Below, one piece after another: positions 38,430-49,145 of a stretch of 64,000 nucleotides of DNA (positions are counted from its first letter, which is position 1; each line of letters starts with the position of its first letter). This DNA is from Trichocoleus sp. (GTDB lineage: Bacteria; Cyanobacteriota; Cyanobacteriia; Elainellales; Elainellaceae), in NCBI GenBank assembly GCA_036702865.1, contig DATNQD010000087.1:186001-250000 (forward strand), given 5' to 3'. A program made the position numbers and the translations under genes. The notes under the pieces are model-generated. The model saw only the letters and a list, made by a program, of their open reading frames with translations, was not told where the DNA came from and ran no database searches.

Positions 38430-41400
38430 TTAAGCAAAGTAGTTTGACGAATTCAACACACCTGTGGTTGCATCCCCTATTGGCAAATTCACACCAGTTA
38501 CGTTAATTACAGCATCTTGATTCGGAGCAAATCCTTTTTGACCGCTGTTGATGACGATAAAAGACTGATTATTCCACTGCAACAGAGCCGCTTCGTTTGC
38601 GTTCAATGCTTGCTTACCTGCTTTGACATGATTCTTATCTGCAAAGGCAGTTTGAATCGCATTGTTGAGGGTGCGACCCTGCTTCACACCTGCATTTAGA
38701 AAAGCATTTGGTCGATTGAGCGTTGCTGGGTTACTGTCATAATTCAACTGAATTCGATCGCCCTGAGTTGGATCAAAATCAGTAATAACATCACGTCCTG
38801 CACCCGTTGAATGAGACAGCGCAGCAGCTTGAGTCAAGCCTTCATACACAAATCGATCGGCTCCTATCCCTCCTGTCAGGCGATCGGCTCCTGTACCTCC
38901 CGTAAGAATGTCATTACCACCCAATCCGAGCAGCGTATCGTTGCCTGCATCACCCTGTAGCGTATCGTTGCCATCACCCCCTTGCAGCAGATCATCGGTA
39001 GTCGTGCCAATTAGAAGCTGATCGATCGAGCCAGTGTTGCCTGTTCCTGGATTATTGCCTGAAGCTGGAGCCGGATCAGGAGTTGGATTACCAGGATTGC
39101 CAGGATTACTAGGATTGCCAGGATTGCCAGGATTACCAGGATTACCAGGATTGCCAGGATTACTAGGATTACCAGGATTGCCAGGATTACTGCCTGTATT
39201 CACGTCAGGAGGACGATTCACGTTAGAACCCTTGGGCAAGCCATTGATCAGATCATCATTGAGATCAAACTGTCCTTTAATCAGAATGAAATCACTGTCG
39301 CTGAGAGCAGGCTTGTCTGGGAGGACAGCAAACTCACCACCTGCGCCCCATCCTTGAGCTGCACCATTCGCGTTATAGAACAGCTTGCCAGTTTCCTGGC
39401 TATACACAACCTGAGCGCTACTGCTGGTCGAATCTTGCTCGGTTGCAACCTTGGCAAAGTTGGTTCCGGCAGAGAAGGTGTGTTGACTGAGGACAATTTT
39501 GTCACCTGGCTGAAATTTGATAGTATCCACACCCACGTCATTCGAGTTGAAATGCGTCCAGCTATCAAACACATAGCGATCGTTGCCATTGCCGCCATTG
39601 AGTGTGTCATTTCCCGCACCGCCCAGCAGCACATCATTTCCGTCATTGCCGAGTAGCGTATCATTGCCATTGCCGCCACCCAGACGATCGTTGCCTAAAC
39701 CCCCGTCAACTTGATCATCTCCAGCTTCTCCATGCAGTCGATCGGCTCCCAATCCACCGTTAAGAACGTCATTGCCTGCGCCGCCCAAGAAGATATCGTC
39801 ATCATTGGAGCCATTCAGCGTATCACTGCCATCTGTGCCGCGTTGATATTGCCCGACATGAGCATTGGGTGTACCTGCATCCCACCAAACTGGATTTTCT
39901 GCCAAAAAATCTTTGAGAGCATTGTACTTGGGCGAACTCGTTTGATTCACGTTTTCTAACGCGCCCCAACTCCCCCATTTGTCCGGCGTGCCCACATCGT
40001 TATATTGGTTAAACTGCGTCCCGCCTGCTGCTTTCCAACCTTCTAATAGGTCATGATAAATCCCCTGCATTTCAGGATGACGGTTCAGCTCCATAAAGAA
40101 GTTTGATAGCTGCGGATCATCCTGTACACCATTCACACCGACAATGTGCTGCCCGCCTTCATAAGCCACCATCTTCAAGCCATATCGTTTTGCCACATCG
40201 GCTTGATAGCTGAAGCTGTCGATCGTGTCTTGAGCCGAGTCGCTGCCTGGTAATAATGTGCCATAACGGAGCTGCTGGAAGGCTTTACCAAATCCGCCGT
40301 CTGCATCAGAGAGCCAAGAGCGCACCGTATCCGCGTTTTGAGACTGCCCCAGCGATCCACTAAAATAGCCTGTCACGGCATAAGCATCAAACGATTTGTA
40401 AGCCGGAGCATGACCTTCTGCAACATAGGAAGGCGTATTGAGAATTGCATCTTCTAAGCCTTTCCAACCGCTCTGAGTCGCAATTACGGTCGTCAATCGT
40501 TGGCTGCTCTGGTCACCATAGACCGACTTCCAGATGTCCGCCATCTGCGAAGCCCGCATCCCATACCACTGCATCCAGCCGCCCCAACCCTCAAGCTTAT
40601 CGCCCCATCGCTGTTTGGCTTGCTGCTCTGCATAGCCCGCCTGAGTGAATTGCCAGTTCCACACTTCATTGGAGAATTCAACGTGGGCTTTCAAGCCAGG
40701 ACTGAGATGATCGCGCACATAGGTTGCAAAATTGCGAATATAGTCATCGCTTGCCTCATGGGGAATGTTGAACCAGGGATTTGTGCCCGTTTCATTCGCT
40801 AATTCCACCATCACTTCAACGGGTGTGCCTTTTTGCCCTGCCCAGCTGAAATCGTTCACATGGGGACGATCGCTCCATTCTTTCTGCGGTGAATTGTTGG
40901 CTTGCATCCAATCCATGAAGCGCAGCGAACCAAAATCCTTGACTCGCTCTAAGAAGTCAGGATTAAAGCGCATCCCCATCTCAACCAAAGGCAAATCTTT
41001 TTCACGATAAACACGAATGTTGCGAACGTAATCTCCTGTATGCGCCGGGTCAGTTGATGTAATTTGTAAATGAATGCCACCTGGATTGTCGCTGTTGGTT
41101 TGAATGACATCCCGTCCGGGTGTGCATTCTGTATCAATCTTTTGGGCATCCATGTCATAGCTCAACGTACCTTTGCCGTCATAGGTGACTACAAAGCGAT
41201 CGGAACCATAAGGGACATCCCATAGCAGTAATGTGCCAACCCGATTGTAGTTAGCCGAGTCACCCGCAGTTGGTAAAGACTTCACCCAACCCTGTGCATC
41301 CAAGTCCAATGGTTCGCCAGTATCCCATTGAGAATCGCTTTGAGGCATCCATTTTCGTGCAGACTTAAAGGCATCCAGGAATGGCATTGCGCTCGACCAG

Positions 41401-41459
41401 TCGGCAATACCGCTCAATCCAATTCCCAAAGACCGTCCACTAGCAGAAGGAGTAGACAT
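38430..41459 (-). CDS. RTX-type calcium-binding protein with a glycoside-hydrolase-like N-terminus
   Basis: This encodes 1009 aa and has no signal peptide, as expected for type I secretion. The N-terminal half (1-515) looks like a TIM-barrel hydrolase of the kind often annotated as cellulose-binding: [35 protein letters not shown] with a catalytic-like NE, and [13 protein letters not shown]. It is followed by a first block of RTX nonapeptides ([20 protein letters not shown]), a domain of about 100 residues, an NPG-repeat linker (about 755-810) and a second RTX block ([17 protein letters not shown]). The C-terminal domain ([20 protein letters not shown] on) is the usual secretion region. It likely acts on polysaccharide outside the cell; the substrate is not known. 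Confidence 0.75.
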   Translation of the reverse strand: MSTPSASGRSLGIGLSGIADWSSAMPFLDAFKSARKWMPQSDSQWDTGEPLDLDAQGWVKSLPTAGDSANYNRVGTLLLWDVPYGSDRFVVTYDGKGTLSYDMDAQKIDTECTPGRDVIQTNSDNPGGIHLQITSTDPAHTGDYVRNIRVYREKDLPLVEMGMRFNPDFLERVKDFGSLRFMDWMQANNSPQKEWSDRPHVNDFSWAGQKGTPVEVMVELANETGTNPWFNIPHEASDDYIRNFATYVRDHLSPGLKAHVEFSNEVWNWQFTQAGYAEQQAKQRWGDKLEGWGGWMQWYGMRASQMADIWKSVYGDQSSQRLTTVIATQSGWKGLEDAILNTPSYVAEGHAPAYKSFDAYAVTGYFSGSLGQSQNADTVRSWLSDADGGFGKAFQQLRYGTLLPGSDSAQDTIDSFSYQADVAKRYGLKMVAYEGGQHIVGVNGVQDDPQLSNFFMELNRHPEMQGIYHDLLEGWKAAGGTQFNQYNDVGTPDKWGSWGALENVNQTSSPKYNALKDFLAENPVWWDAGTPNAHVGQYQRGTDGSDTLNGSNDDDIFLGGAGNDVLNGGLGADRLHGEAGDDQVDGGLGNDRLGGGNGNDTLLGNDGNDVLLGGAGNDTLNGGNGNDRYVFDSWTHFNSNDVGVDTIKFQPGDKIVLSQHTFSAGTNFAKVATEQDSTSSSAQVVYSQETGKLFYNANGAAQGWGAGGEFAVLPDKPALSDSDFILIKGQFDLNDDLINGLPKGSNVNRPPDVNTGSNPGNPGNPSNPGNPGNPGNPGNPGNPSNPGNPGNPTPDPAPASGNNPGTGNTGSIDQLLIGTTTDDLLQGGDGNDTLQGDAGNDTLLGLGGNDILTGGTGADRLTGGIGADRFVYEGLTQAAALSHSTGAGRDVITDFDPTQGDRIQLNYDSNPATLNRPNAFLNAGVKQGRTLNNAIQTAFADKNHVKAGKQALNANEAALLQWNNQSFIVINSGQKGFAPNQDAVINVTGVNLPIGDATTGVLNSSNYFA
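39085..39196 (-). repeat. NPG-repeat coding tandem repeat
   Basis: The DNA for the linker of the RTX-type protein is a tandem array of a 9-bp unit coding Asn-Pro-Gly, with scattered Ser-for-Gly changes. Such arrays vary in copy number by slippage. Confidence 0.8.
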
Positions 41460-42789
41460 GATATAGAATTCCTTTCAAGTAGTAAGCAAAGACCTGCTGA
41501 GGTGCAACACAAAACGACCTGCTGTCCAGGTGTGCAGCCTCAGTTTTTTTGGTCAAAATTTTCGGGGCAAAAATCAACAAAAAGTCTCCCTAACACCTGG
41601 TTTTATGCTTGAGAATTAGGCGTATTTCGCACAAGCAAACAAATTGGGATAGAGCAACTTGCTCTACAGGTGGGTTGTTAGGAAATCAAAATGCTGCAAA
41701 TCAATGTCTAATTTCGTCCTGGGCAATGACAGAACAGCTCAGTCTGCTGTGTCAGCCAGGGGTTAAGGATCAGATCCGGCTCTATGGATAACAAAGAGGT
41801 ATTCATCCGATGACTAGAGGCGGTCAAATCATTGAGCGATCGAACTCCCTGAGCGTGAACAATTCGTTGGGAACAACACTATCTAGAGGCTTGCCACGAT
41901 CGCGTTGCAATTCCGCACAGGGGCTTTAACAACGATCGAAGTCATTGATAAAGCGTGCTGGTGGTAGATGCGGCAAGTCCATTCAACTAACAATTTTTGA
42001 TGTAAGCTTTCGTTGAGCATTTAGCAACACTTTATGATGGCTCCCAATTCAAAAACCTAACCATGAGAGGCATCAATCACAAAAGGCTAAATTACTCTGA
42101 ATTCATGATCTTTAATTCGTTGCATTCCATCGAAACTACCTTTGAACGACGACTTTGGGCTTTGCGTTGAACAGTGTCACTTGGACAATATGGTTTATGG
42201 AGAGCGTGATCTAAGACAGGATTCTTGCCATAAACCTTTCAACCTTTGTCAACCTTAAATGAAGTTGTCATGAAGTATAATCCGTGGATTTAACCAACTT
42301 TTTCCATGAAACTAAAGATTGCGCGAATTACGGAAACTCTCTAGCTTTAAAGAGCTATTCTACAGGATTGTTCTACATAATCACTTCATAAAGCCAAGTA
42401 TTTGCCTTTAAATGTTCCGTAAATTCTCAGGTATTCACTATCGATTTGCAAGAGGCGATGCAGATTCTGCATGGTCAGCAGCATTTTATAACCACACTTC
42501 ACTTCAACAACTTCAACAACGAGTAATGAAATGACTAAATTTCGAGTTGCTTCATCTCGATAGTAAAAACTGGCAAATCCTTCTGCTTAAAATCATTTCA
42601 GGCAATATCTCCTCGATCGATTCATCATAAAACACTAAAAGTTAGCGCCGTTTGGGTGGTTGTCCCTTGCAATCTGCTTTAAGATCATCAGGTGATTCAA
42701 AGTCAATCAAGGCTGGGCAGCCGATAACGCCCGCTGAGCATGAGTACGCTTTTTCCCTAAACCCCTTTGTCAGTCTGAAGGAGCAATCC
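41460..42789. other. Long region without a supported gene, RTX gene to argD
   Basis: These 1,330 bp hold no frame I can support. A strong hairpin with a T-run lies at 41497-41550 (listed). Short frames at 41609-41791 and 42063-42170 lack a ribosome-binding site and known motifs. The right end (42652-42789) is the upstream open extension of the argD frame. The start side is the 5' leader of the RTX gene. The rest is AT-rich without repeats or inverted ends of a mobile element. Confidence 0.5.
41497..41550 (+). terminator. Structured hairpin with T-run upstream of the RTX gene
   Basis: CTGAGGTGC pairs with GCA-g-CCTCAG (9 bp, one bulged G); inside is a second stem, ACCTG/CAGGT with a 5-nt loop. 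It is followed by seven T (41544-41550). It would terminate a plus-strand transcript running antisense to the 5' end of the RTX gene; no such gene is known. On the minus strand it lies in that gene's leader. Confidence 0.45.
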
Positions 42790-44046
42790 GTGAGTCCAGA
42801 AACCCTCGTCCCCACCCAAGCCATCCCTGCTACCACAACCCCGGCAGCATTCGATCGCTACGTCATGAGCACCTATGCCCGGTTCCCGCTAACTTTGGAG
42901 CGAGGCGCAGGCTGTCACGTTTGGGATGCAGAAGGACGCGAATATCTGGACTTTGTCGCCGGAATTGCCACCTGCACCCTCGGACATGCTCATCCGGTAA
43001 TGGCAGATGCGGTGACTCAGCAAATTCAAAAACTGCATCATGTCTCCAATCTCTACTACATCCCAGAGCAAGGCGAACTGGCAAAGTGGCTCGTTGACCA
43101 TTCTTGCGCCGATCGCGTCTTTTTCTGTAACTCTGGAGCAGAGGCAAACGAAGGAGCCATTAAGCTGGCACGAAAATATGCCCATACTGTTCTAAATATT
43201 CAAAACCCGATCGTGATTACGGCTCACGCAAGCTTTCATGGTCGGACGCTGGCAACTATCACTGCAACCGGACAGCCCAAATATCAAAAAAACTTTGACC
43301 CCCTGATGCCAGGGTTCTACTACGTCCCCTACAACGACATCACAGCCCTAGAAGAAGCGATCGCCCTGCTCGATGGCAATGAGCGCCAGGTTGCAGCCAT
43401 CATGATGGAGGCTCTGCAAGGAGAAGGAGGGGTTCGTCCGGGTGAGCAAGCTTATTTCCAGCGAATTCGCGAAATCTGCAATGAGAAGGGCATTTTGCTG
43501 ATTCTTGATGAAGTGCAAGTTGGCATGGGGCGCACCGGGCATTACTGGGGCTATGAGAATCTTGGGATTGAACCGGATATCTTCACCTCAGCCAAGGGGT
43601 TAGGAGGCGGTATCCCGATCGGGGCGATGCTCTGCAAATCCTTCTGTGATATCTTCCAGCCTGGCGATCATGCCAGCACCTTCGGCGGCAATCCTTTTGC
43701 TTGTGGCGTGGCTCTTGCGGTCTGTCAGACGGTAGACCAGGAAAACCTGCTGGCAAATGTTCAGGAACGAGGCGAACAACTCCGAGCTGGGCTACGCTCG
43801 ATCGCTCAAAAGTACCCCAATCTTGTTGCTGAAGTCCGGGGCTGGGGCTTAATCACTGGCATGGTCATCCATTCTGAGGCAACCCTGACCGCTAGCGATA
43901 TTGTTAAAGCTGCGATCGCGGAGGGCTTGCTCCTGGTTCCTGCTGGACCTAAAGTCGTCCGCTTTGTCCCACCTCTAATTGTCTCGCAGGCAGAAATTGA
44001 GCAGGCACTCGATGCCCTCACCAAAGCAATCACAACGATCGCTTAG
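42790..44046 (+). CDS. argD: Acetylornithine aminotransferase
   Basis: This encodes 418 aa. The GTG at 42790 is chosen because AAGGAG (42778-42783) precedes it by 6 nt and the frame then matches family length; the frame is open 46 codons further up. It is a class III PLP aminotransferase: LDFVAGIATCTLGHAHP, VFFCNSGAEANEGAIKLARK, HASFHGRTLATITATGQ, LILDEVQVGMGRTG, and the PLP Lys in SAKGLGGGIPIGAML. It converts N-acetylglutamate semialdehyde to N-acetylornithine in arginine synthesis. Confidence 0.93.
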   Translation: MSPETLVPTQAIPATTTPAAFDRYVMSTYARFPLTLERGAGCHVWDAEGREYLDFVAGIATCTLGHAHPVMADAVTQQIQKLHHVSNLYYIPEQGELAKWLVDHSCADRVFFCNSGAEANEGAIKLARKYAHTVLNIQNPIVITAHASFHGRTLATITATGQPKYQKNFDPLMPGFYYVPYNDITALEEAIALLDGNERQVAAIMMEALQGEGGVRPGEQAYFQRIREICNEKGILLILDEVQVGMGRTGHYWGYENLGIEPDIFTSAKGLGGGIPIGAMLCKSFCDIFQPGDHASTFGGNPFACGVALAVCQTVDQENLLANVQERGEQLRAGLRSIAQKYPNLVAEVRGWGLITGMVIHSEATLTASDIVKAAIAEGLLLVPAGPKVVRFVPPLIVSQAEIEQALDALTKAITTIA

Positions 44047-44117
44047 TCATTTCAAGCCTATTTCAAGCCTGAAGTGAGAACTTAAGAAAGCGAGCAGGAA
44101 CTAGGAGCAGCAACCCA

Positions 44118-45095
44118 CTATTTTTTCTGTTTCGCTTTCGTTTGTTTGGTTTCCGTAGGAGGCTGTGGATTCTCCTCATTAGGGGCAGTTAAGCGGGGAT
44201 ACTGCTGCAGCAGCTTCATCAACTTAGCGCGATCGAAGCTGCGGGGATCAAGCCGAGAACCCGATTGGTCAACCTGACGGTGGGTCGTAATGCGGTCATT
44301 AGGGACAGGCGTTCGAGCTAATAACCAGGCAAGCGATTTGTACTGGGCCTCGGTATAGCCGCTGTGCATCGTGCCATTGTTCTGACCATCGGGCGGCGTT
44401 TCCAGAGAGATGTGATAGGCAAAATTATTGACCGAAGGCGGATAGAGGCGATGCGTCTTCACCGTTTCTGCCCCACTTGCCCCATTAAATACAGAGTTGC
44501 CTGCACCAAAGGCACGTTTTTCAGGAGCAACCACATAAATGATCGTTCCGTTCTGGCGAATCAGACTGTGATAGCTCACCTGGTCATTTTCATTGAGGTG
44601 GGGTGTTTGAAATACCTGGATCGCACTGTCCGCAGAGCCCACTGTTTCATGCAGCACAATAATCGGCGCGTTGTGAACAGGTTTGCCATTGATATCACGA
44701 CGATAGCGATCGCCATAGTTCGTTGGATGGGCAGGAGCAACCTGTTGAGGCGGCATGTCGCCAGGGGCAGCAACACGAGCCGCAGCCGAATTTGCTGGGT
44801 CGGGCAGCAGACGGGAAGCAGGAGCAGGGCGATCGGGGATGACGGGAACAGGAGATGGGACAGGGATTGCAGTTTGTGGGGTGAGTTGCCAGCTTGACCA
44901 GGGGGTGTTTTGACCTGCCTCGTCTTCTTCAATCTCAGGAACCGAATTATTGACTAAAATGAAGCGATATGACTGCCAATCCACGATTTTGACTCTGGCA
45001 AGCACTTGAATACCGCTAAAGATCAGCACTGCCATCAGTGACGCTAAAGCGATCGCCACTAACCGTAACGCAGCTGCTTGAACGTTGAACCTCAT
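44118..45095 (-). CDS. N-acetylmuramoyl-L-alanine amidase (AmpD-like, membrane-anchored)
   Basis: This encodes 325 aa from the ATG at 45095 (MRFNVQAAALRLVAIALASL), which gives an N-terminal signal anchor; GGGAG lies upstream. A Pro/Ala-rich linker (about 75-145) leads to an Amidase_2 domain (about 150-300). Zinc-ligand candidates are the His of PIIVLHETVGS and the later His of RITTHRQVD. The segment GNSVFNGASGAETVKTH also belongs to this fold. It cleaves the bond between MurNAc and L-alanine in peptidoglycan. The final 25 residues are rich in Lys, Pro and Gln. It is divergent from pdhB. Confidence 0.85.
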   Translation of the reverse strand: MRFNVQAAALRLVAIALASLMAVLIFSGIQVLARVKIVDWQSYRFILVNNSVPEIEEDEAGQNTPWSSWQLTPQTAIPVPSPVPVIPDRPAPASRLLPDPANSAAARVAAPGDMPPQQVAPAHPTNYGDRYRRDINGKPVHNAPIIVLHETVGSADSAIQVFQTPHLNENDQVSYHSLIRQNGTIIYVVAPEKRAFGAGNSVFNGASGAETVKTHRLYPPSVNNFAYHISLETPPDGQNNGTMHSGYTEAQYKSLAWLLARTPVPNDRITTHRQVDQSGSRLDPRSFDRAKLMKLLQQYPRLTAPNEENPQPPTETKQTKAKQKK

Positions 45096-45326
45096 AAACT
45101 CCCACCACTCCCTTACGCTTCTACCGTCTTCAGTCCCTTTTGCCCAACCTTGTCCAGCAAGACCAACACTTCCTGACAGCAGGCGCAAAAGTCCATAGTC
45201 TACAATTTATCCCTGCATCAGCAAGTATAATTGCTTGCATATCTGTCCCCCTCTCCAGTTAAGATCATAGGCTGGACATCATCCACTAAATCTTGCTCCC
45301 ACTTGCACTTTTGAGTGAATCCGCAC

Positions 45327-46310
45327 ATGGCAGAAACCCTTCTTTTTAACGCCCTCCGTGAAGCGATCGATGAAGAAATGGCGCGTGATCCATCTGTCTT
45401 TGTCCTGGGTGAAGATGTGGGGCACTACGGCGGCTCTTATAAAGTAACGAAAGACCTGTATAAAAAATACGGTGACCTACGGGTTCTTGACACCCCCATT
45501 GCCGAAAACAGCTTTACCGGAATGGCAGTCGGTGCAGCAATGACTGGACTCCGCCCGATTATTGAGGGCATGAACATGGGCTTCTTGCTCCTGGCATTCA
45601 ACCAAATTGCCAACAACGCTGGAATGCTGCGCTATACCTCTGGCGGCAACTATAAAATCCCGATGGTGATTCGTGGTCCGGGAGGTGTGGGTCGGCAGCT
45701 AGGCGCAGAGCACTCACAGCGATTAGAGGCATATTTCCAGGGCGTTCCCGGTCTCAAATTAGTGGCTTGTTCCACACCCTACAACGCCAAGGGTCTGCTT
45801 AAGGCAGCAATTCGGGATGATAACCCGGTGCTGTTCTTTGAACATGTCTTGCTTTACAACCTGAAGGAAGATCTGCCCGAAGAGGAATATGTGTTGCCCT
45901 TAGATAAGGCTGAGGTGGTGCGTCGCGGTAAAGATGTAACAATTCTGACCTATTCGCGGATGCGTCACCATGTTATGACGGCTGTTAAGAGTCTGGTGCA
46001 GCAAGGCTATGACCCTGAAGTGATTGATCTGATCTCGCTCAAGCCGCTCGACTTTGAGACGATCGGGGCTTCAGTTAGCAAAACGCATCGCGTCATCATT
46101 GTGGAAGAGTGCATGAAATCAGGCGGGATTGGGGCAGAGCTCACCGCTTCCATTAACGATCGCCTCTTTGATGAATTAGACGCTCCCGTTCTGCGGCTTG
46201 CTTCCCAAGACATCCCAACGCCCTACAATGGCACACTGGAGAATTTAACGATCGTGCAGCCGCATCAAGTTGTAGAAGCGGTGCAAAAGATGGCTGCACT
46301 ACGGATCTAG
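45327..46310 (+). CDS. pdhB: Pyruvate dehydrogenase E1 component, beta subunit
   Basis: This encodes 327 aa from the ATG at 45327; a GTG 12 bp upstream is possible. Beta subunit of the pyruvate dehydrogenase E1 heterotetramer. Landmarks are [77 protein letters not shown] and [16 protein letters not shown]. It makes acetyl-CoA. The alpha subunit is not in this window, as is common in cyanobacteria where pdhA and pdhB are unlinked. Confidence 0.95.
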   Translation: MAETLLFNALREAIDEEMARDPSVFVLGEDVGHYGGSYKVTKDLYKKYGDLRVLDTPIAENSFTGMAVGAAMTGLRPIIEGMNMGFLLLAFNQIANNAGMLRYTSGGNYKIPMVIRGPGGVGRQLGAEHSQRLEAYFQGVPGLKLVACSTPYNAKGLLKAAIRDDNPVLFFEHVLLYNLKEDLPEEEYVLPLDKAEVVRRGKDVTILTYSRMRHHVMTAVKSLVQQGYDPEVIDLISLKPLDFETIGASVSKTHRVIIVEECMKSGGIGAELTASINDRLFDELDAPVLRLASQDIPTPYNGTLENLTIVQPHQVVEAVQKMAALRI

Positions 46311-46344
46311 TCACTGTTGCAGCGTCAATTTTGAGTTGATTCTG

Positions 46345-46375
46345 AAGGGTTGGGCAATTTGTCCGCCCTTTTTTT
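46345..46375 (+). terminator. Intrinsic terminator of pdhB
   Basis: AAGGG pairs with CCCTT, with an inner GG/CC extension, and a run of seven T (46369-46375) follows. It lies 35 bp after the pdhB stop. Confidence 0.65.
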
Positions 46376-46387
46376 CGTCTTTGTTGT

Positions 46388-46415
46388 AAAAAACTAGGGT
46401 AGCGCAAGTTCGCTA
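46388..46415 (-). terminator. Possible terminator of the TIGR04283 glycosyltransferase
   Basis: On the minus strand TAGCG/CGCTA form a 5-bp stem with loop AACTTG, then CCCTAG and six T. The stem includes the stop codon. Short stem, so weak support. Confidence 0.35.
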
Positions 46416-47141
46416 TCGGACATCCTCATAAAACCGCTTCAGATATGCCGCAGGGACACCGACTCCCCAGAGAAACCCCACATAAAGATAAATCAGGTTT
46501 GCCTTCAATGCGCCCCATTTTACAACTCTTCGATCGGACGACAGCACGACCCGATTCACCAGGCGAATGCGCCCAAACCGCACCAGTTTTAGACAAAGAT
46601 CGGCTTCTTCCATGATGGGCAACCTCGGGTCAAACCCGCCACAGTCACGAAACAGATGCGATCGACAAAACATGACCTGATCACCAAACAACAGCCGCAG
46701 CCCTCGGTAGAAGAGATATGGACGAAACAGCAGCGGCGCATAGTAGGTTTTGAGATAGTTGTGCAGCGAAGTTCCCCACCGGGTTTTTTGTGTTCCGGTC
46801 ATGAGGGCAATCAATCCACCTGCGGCAATTTTTGGATCAGAGAGCGTATGGCTGATCACCGTCACTAAATCATCGGGAACCAGAGTATCAGCATGGAGGA
46901 AACACAGGACTTCCCCGGTTGCTAAAGCTGCTCCCTGATTCATCTGAACCGATCGCCTCGCCTCAGTTGCAGGAATCACCGTTACACCTGCTGCTGTCGC
47001 GATCTCGATTGTCTGGTCTTTACTCCCCCCATCTACAACGAGAATCTCGCAGGCAGGAGGATAAAGCACTTGCAACTGTCGCAGTGTGCGTTCCAAAACA
47101 GCAGCTTCATTGAGCGTTGGGATAATGATTGAAACTTGCAT
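46413..47141 (-). CDS. TIGR04283 family glycosyltransferase
   Basis: This encodes 242 aa from the ATG at 47141. It is a GT2 enzyme: VSIIIPTLNEAAVLERTLRQ, VVDGGSKDQTIEIA, DxD in LCFLHADTLVP, and GGLIALMTGTQ. The family-specific segment GDQVMFCRSHLFRDCGGFDP is present. The TIGR04283 subfamily is associated with arsenosugar biosynthesis; whether this copy does that is not testable here, since no arsenic genes are nearby. The last 20 residues form a hydrophobic region near the C-terminus. Confidence 0.8.
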   Translation of the reverse strand: MQVSIIIPTLNEAAVLERTLRQLQVLYPPACEILVVDGGSKDQTIEIATAAGVTVIPATEARRSVQMNQGAALATGEVLCFLHADTLVPDDLVTVISHTLSDPKIAAGGLIALMTGTQKTRWGTSLHNYLKTYYAPLLFRPYLFYRGLRLLFGDQVMFCRSHLFRDCGGFDPRLPIMEEADLCLKLVRFGRIRLVNRVVLSSDRRVVKWGALKANLIYLYVGFLWGVGVPAAYLKRFYEDVR

Positions 47142-47242
47142 TCTCTTGAGCCTCAAACCTTAAAAAACCCCCAAACAAGAAGTCTGGAGGAAAGCAGTTT
47201 TATTTTGACTCATTCAGAATTTAAAAGGTTCTCACTAACGTT

Positions 47243-47878
47243 CTAATTACTGAGACACTCCTTCGCATCCCGGCGAGCATAAATATTTTTGATATGCTTT
47301 TTCACTGTATCTTCAGCAATATGCAACTGCGCTGCAATTTGTTTGTAAGTACAGCCAATTCGTTTTAGCTGCCACACTTCCGTTTCTCGATCGGTTAGCC
47401 CATATTTCCAGGATTCAGCGATCGCTCGATAACGGGCAGACTCGTATTTATCTTCCATCATCAGCAGCAAACAGGGGCGATCGCCGTTGTTTAAATCAAT
47501 CCAGCGGATCCGCACTCGAATCACAATCGATTCATTCATGCGAATTTCTTCATCCAGAACGACCTGCTGTTCCAGGGGTACATCCTGATTTTTGATCAGT
47601 GCCTGGCAGCTACGCCAAATTTGACGGGGTAGAACACTTGGCTGAGTCGATTCGGGCATCAGTTGCCGACACAACCGATCGGCACGGCGATTGGAATGCA
47701 AAATATCCCCTTTGTCCGTAACAATGAGAATACCATCCAAAGATTCAAGGATGCCTCGCAGGATGATGGTATCTTCTGGGTAATGAACTGGGGGAGTTGA
47801 TGCAGGAGCATTGTGACGTTGTGGTAGCAAATTTGAATTAACAGATTGGCGTTTTTGAGTGTACATATTTGTGTTCAT
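47243..47878 (-). CDS. LuxR-type HTH regulator with PAS-like N-terminus
   Basis: This encodes 211 aa from the ATG at 47878; a start at 47866 is also possible. The N-terminal part (about 35-140) looks like a PAS domain (LESLDGILIVTDKGDILHSN). The C-terminal HTH is LuxR-type: YGLTDRETEVWQLKRIGCTY and KQIAAQLHIAEDTVKKHIKN. No receiver Asp is visible, so it is likely a one-component sensor. Targets are unknown. Confidence 0.8.
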   Translation of the reverse strand: MNTNMYTQKRQSVNSNLLPQRHNAPASTPPVHYPEDTIILRGILESLDGILIVTDKGDILHSNRRADRLCRQLMPESTQPSVLPRQIWRSCQALIKNQDVPLEQQVVLDEEIRMNESIVIRVRIRWIDLNNGDRPCLLLMMEDKYESARYRAIAESWKYGLTDRETEVWQLKRIGCTYKQIAAQLHIAEDTVKKHIKNIYARRDAKECLSN

Positions 47879-48434
47879 CGGGGGGCTTTTAATGAACTGT
47901 ACAAACCTCAAGGCAAGCTATCAAATCCTTGCATTCTAGTTATTTCAGTGAGCAAAACTGTTTGTTTTGCAATAAAACCAACCAGTGCAAGCCGCAAGAG
48001 AAATTGTGGTAGATTCAATTTCCTGAATCATGATTTGATGCGCTTGAGTAGAGGCTTAAGTCCAATCAACAACATTTAGACTTAAAATCGTCTGCCGTAC
48101 TATGCCACTACAACAACTGCTCCCTACATTTCGGGTAGCCAGCAAGAATAAACCCTTGATTTTGCGACTACTAAACGTGACCAATCCTCAAACTGGTCGG
48201 TTTACAGTCTTTCAATACCTTCGTGTAATTAGCCCATAAGCGATCGGAAGATGCTTTCAGAACTCAAATTACTGTTGTATCGAATCGTGAATAAATGCTC
48301 GAATCTCCTGAAGTGATCAAACCTCTATTCCGTAATCAGTCTTTCAGAACTTGTAGTTGGCTATCAGGAGAATTCTGGCAATTTTTACTTATTTTTTGAT
48401 CTACCTTTTTACCTTTCTCAGGCAAGACCGCTGG
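47879..48434. other. Intergenic region, regulator to gmk
   Basis: These 556 bp hold no clear gene. A 45-codon frame at 48102-48239 (+ strand; MPLQQLLPTFRVASKNKPL) has no good ribosome-binding site and no known match, so it is left as a possibility only. The left end carries the divergent promoter of the LuxR-type gene. Confidence 0.5.
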
Positions 48435-48998
48435 TTAGACTCCGGCAGGCGCAAATAAAGCAGTTTCAATTCGCTCTAATGCCTTACCCAGATCATCATT
48501 GATAACCTGCATATCAAACTCGCTTGCGGCATCTACTTCTGCTTGAGCGCGAGCTAAACGGCGCACAATTGCTTCCTCTGAATCCTGACCGCGATGGCGT
48601 AAGCGAAACTCTAGTTCATTCATCGAAGGCGGCAGAATAAAAATCCGGAGCGCTTCTGGGAACGTTTGACGCACCTGTCTTGCTCCCTCTAGCTCGATCT
48701 CCAGCACAACCCATTTCCCCTGAGCAACTTTTTCTTCAACAGGGCGACGAGGCGTACCGTAGTAATTGCCTGCAAACTCTGCCCATTCAATCAGCTCACC
48801 TTGAGCCACCATCCGCTCAAATTCAGTGCGACTGGCAAAGTAATAGTGTTGTCCGTTAACCTCTCCAGGGCGGGGTGAGCGCGTCGTGACGGAGACAGAC
48901 AAGTAGAGATCAGGGTGACGCTTCAAGAGTTCCTTTAGCAGCGTGCCTTTGCCAACACCACTGGGTCCAGTCAATACAATGAGTCTGCCGATTGCCAT
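48435..48998 (-). CDS. gmk: Guanylate kinase
   Basis: This encodes 187 aa. It phosphorylates GMP to GDP. The P-loop is GPSGVGKGT, followed by [19 protein letters not shown], the GMP-binding region [17 protein letters not shown] and IFILPPS. It lies 147 bp after remA on the same strand, the same order (remA-gmk) seen in Bacillus and many cyanobacteria. Confidence 0.95.
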   Translation of the reverse strand: MAIGRLIVLTGPSGVGKGTLLKELLKRHPDLYLSVSVTTRSPRPGEVNGQHYYFASRTEFERMVAQGELIEWAEFAGNYYGTPRRPVEEKVAQGKWVVLEIELEGARQVRQTFPEALRIFILPPSMNELEFRLRHRGQDSEEAIVRRLARAQAEVDAASEFDMQVINDDLGKALERIETALFAPAGV

Positions 48999-49145
48999 AT
49001 TTCTAGAGGGGTAGGAATTGTTGCGGATTGTAACCTATCTTACTAAATGTGGAGCGATCGTTCAGGATTCTGATTTATCCTGCTGTCATCTATCCTAACG
49101 AAGCTTGTTTCCAATGTAGTGAATGAAGCAAAGACGGCTTGTAGG

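Noticed and set aside
39085-39196. Repeated units considered as a CRISPR array
   Set aside because: The units are 9-bp coding repeats without spacers.
42063-42170. 35-codon frame in the argD upstream region
   Set aside because: No ribosome-binding site and no similarity recognised.
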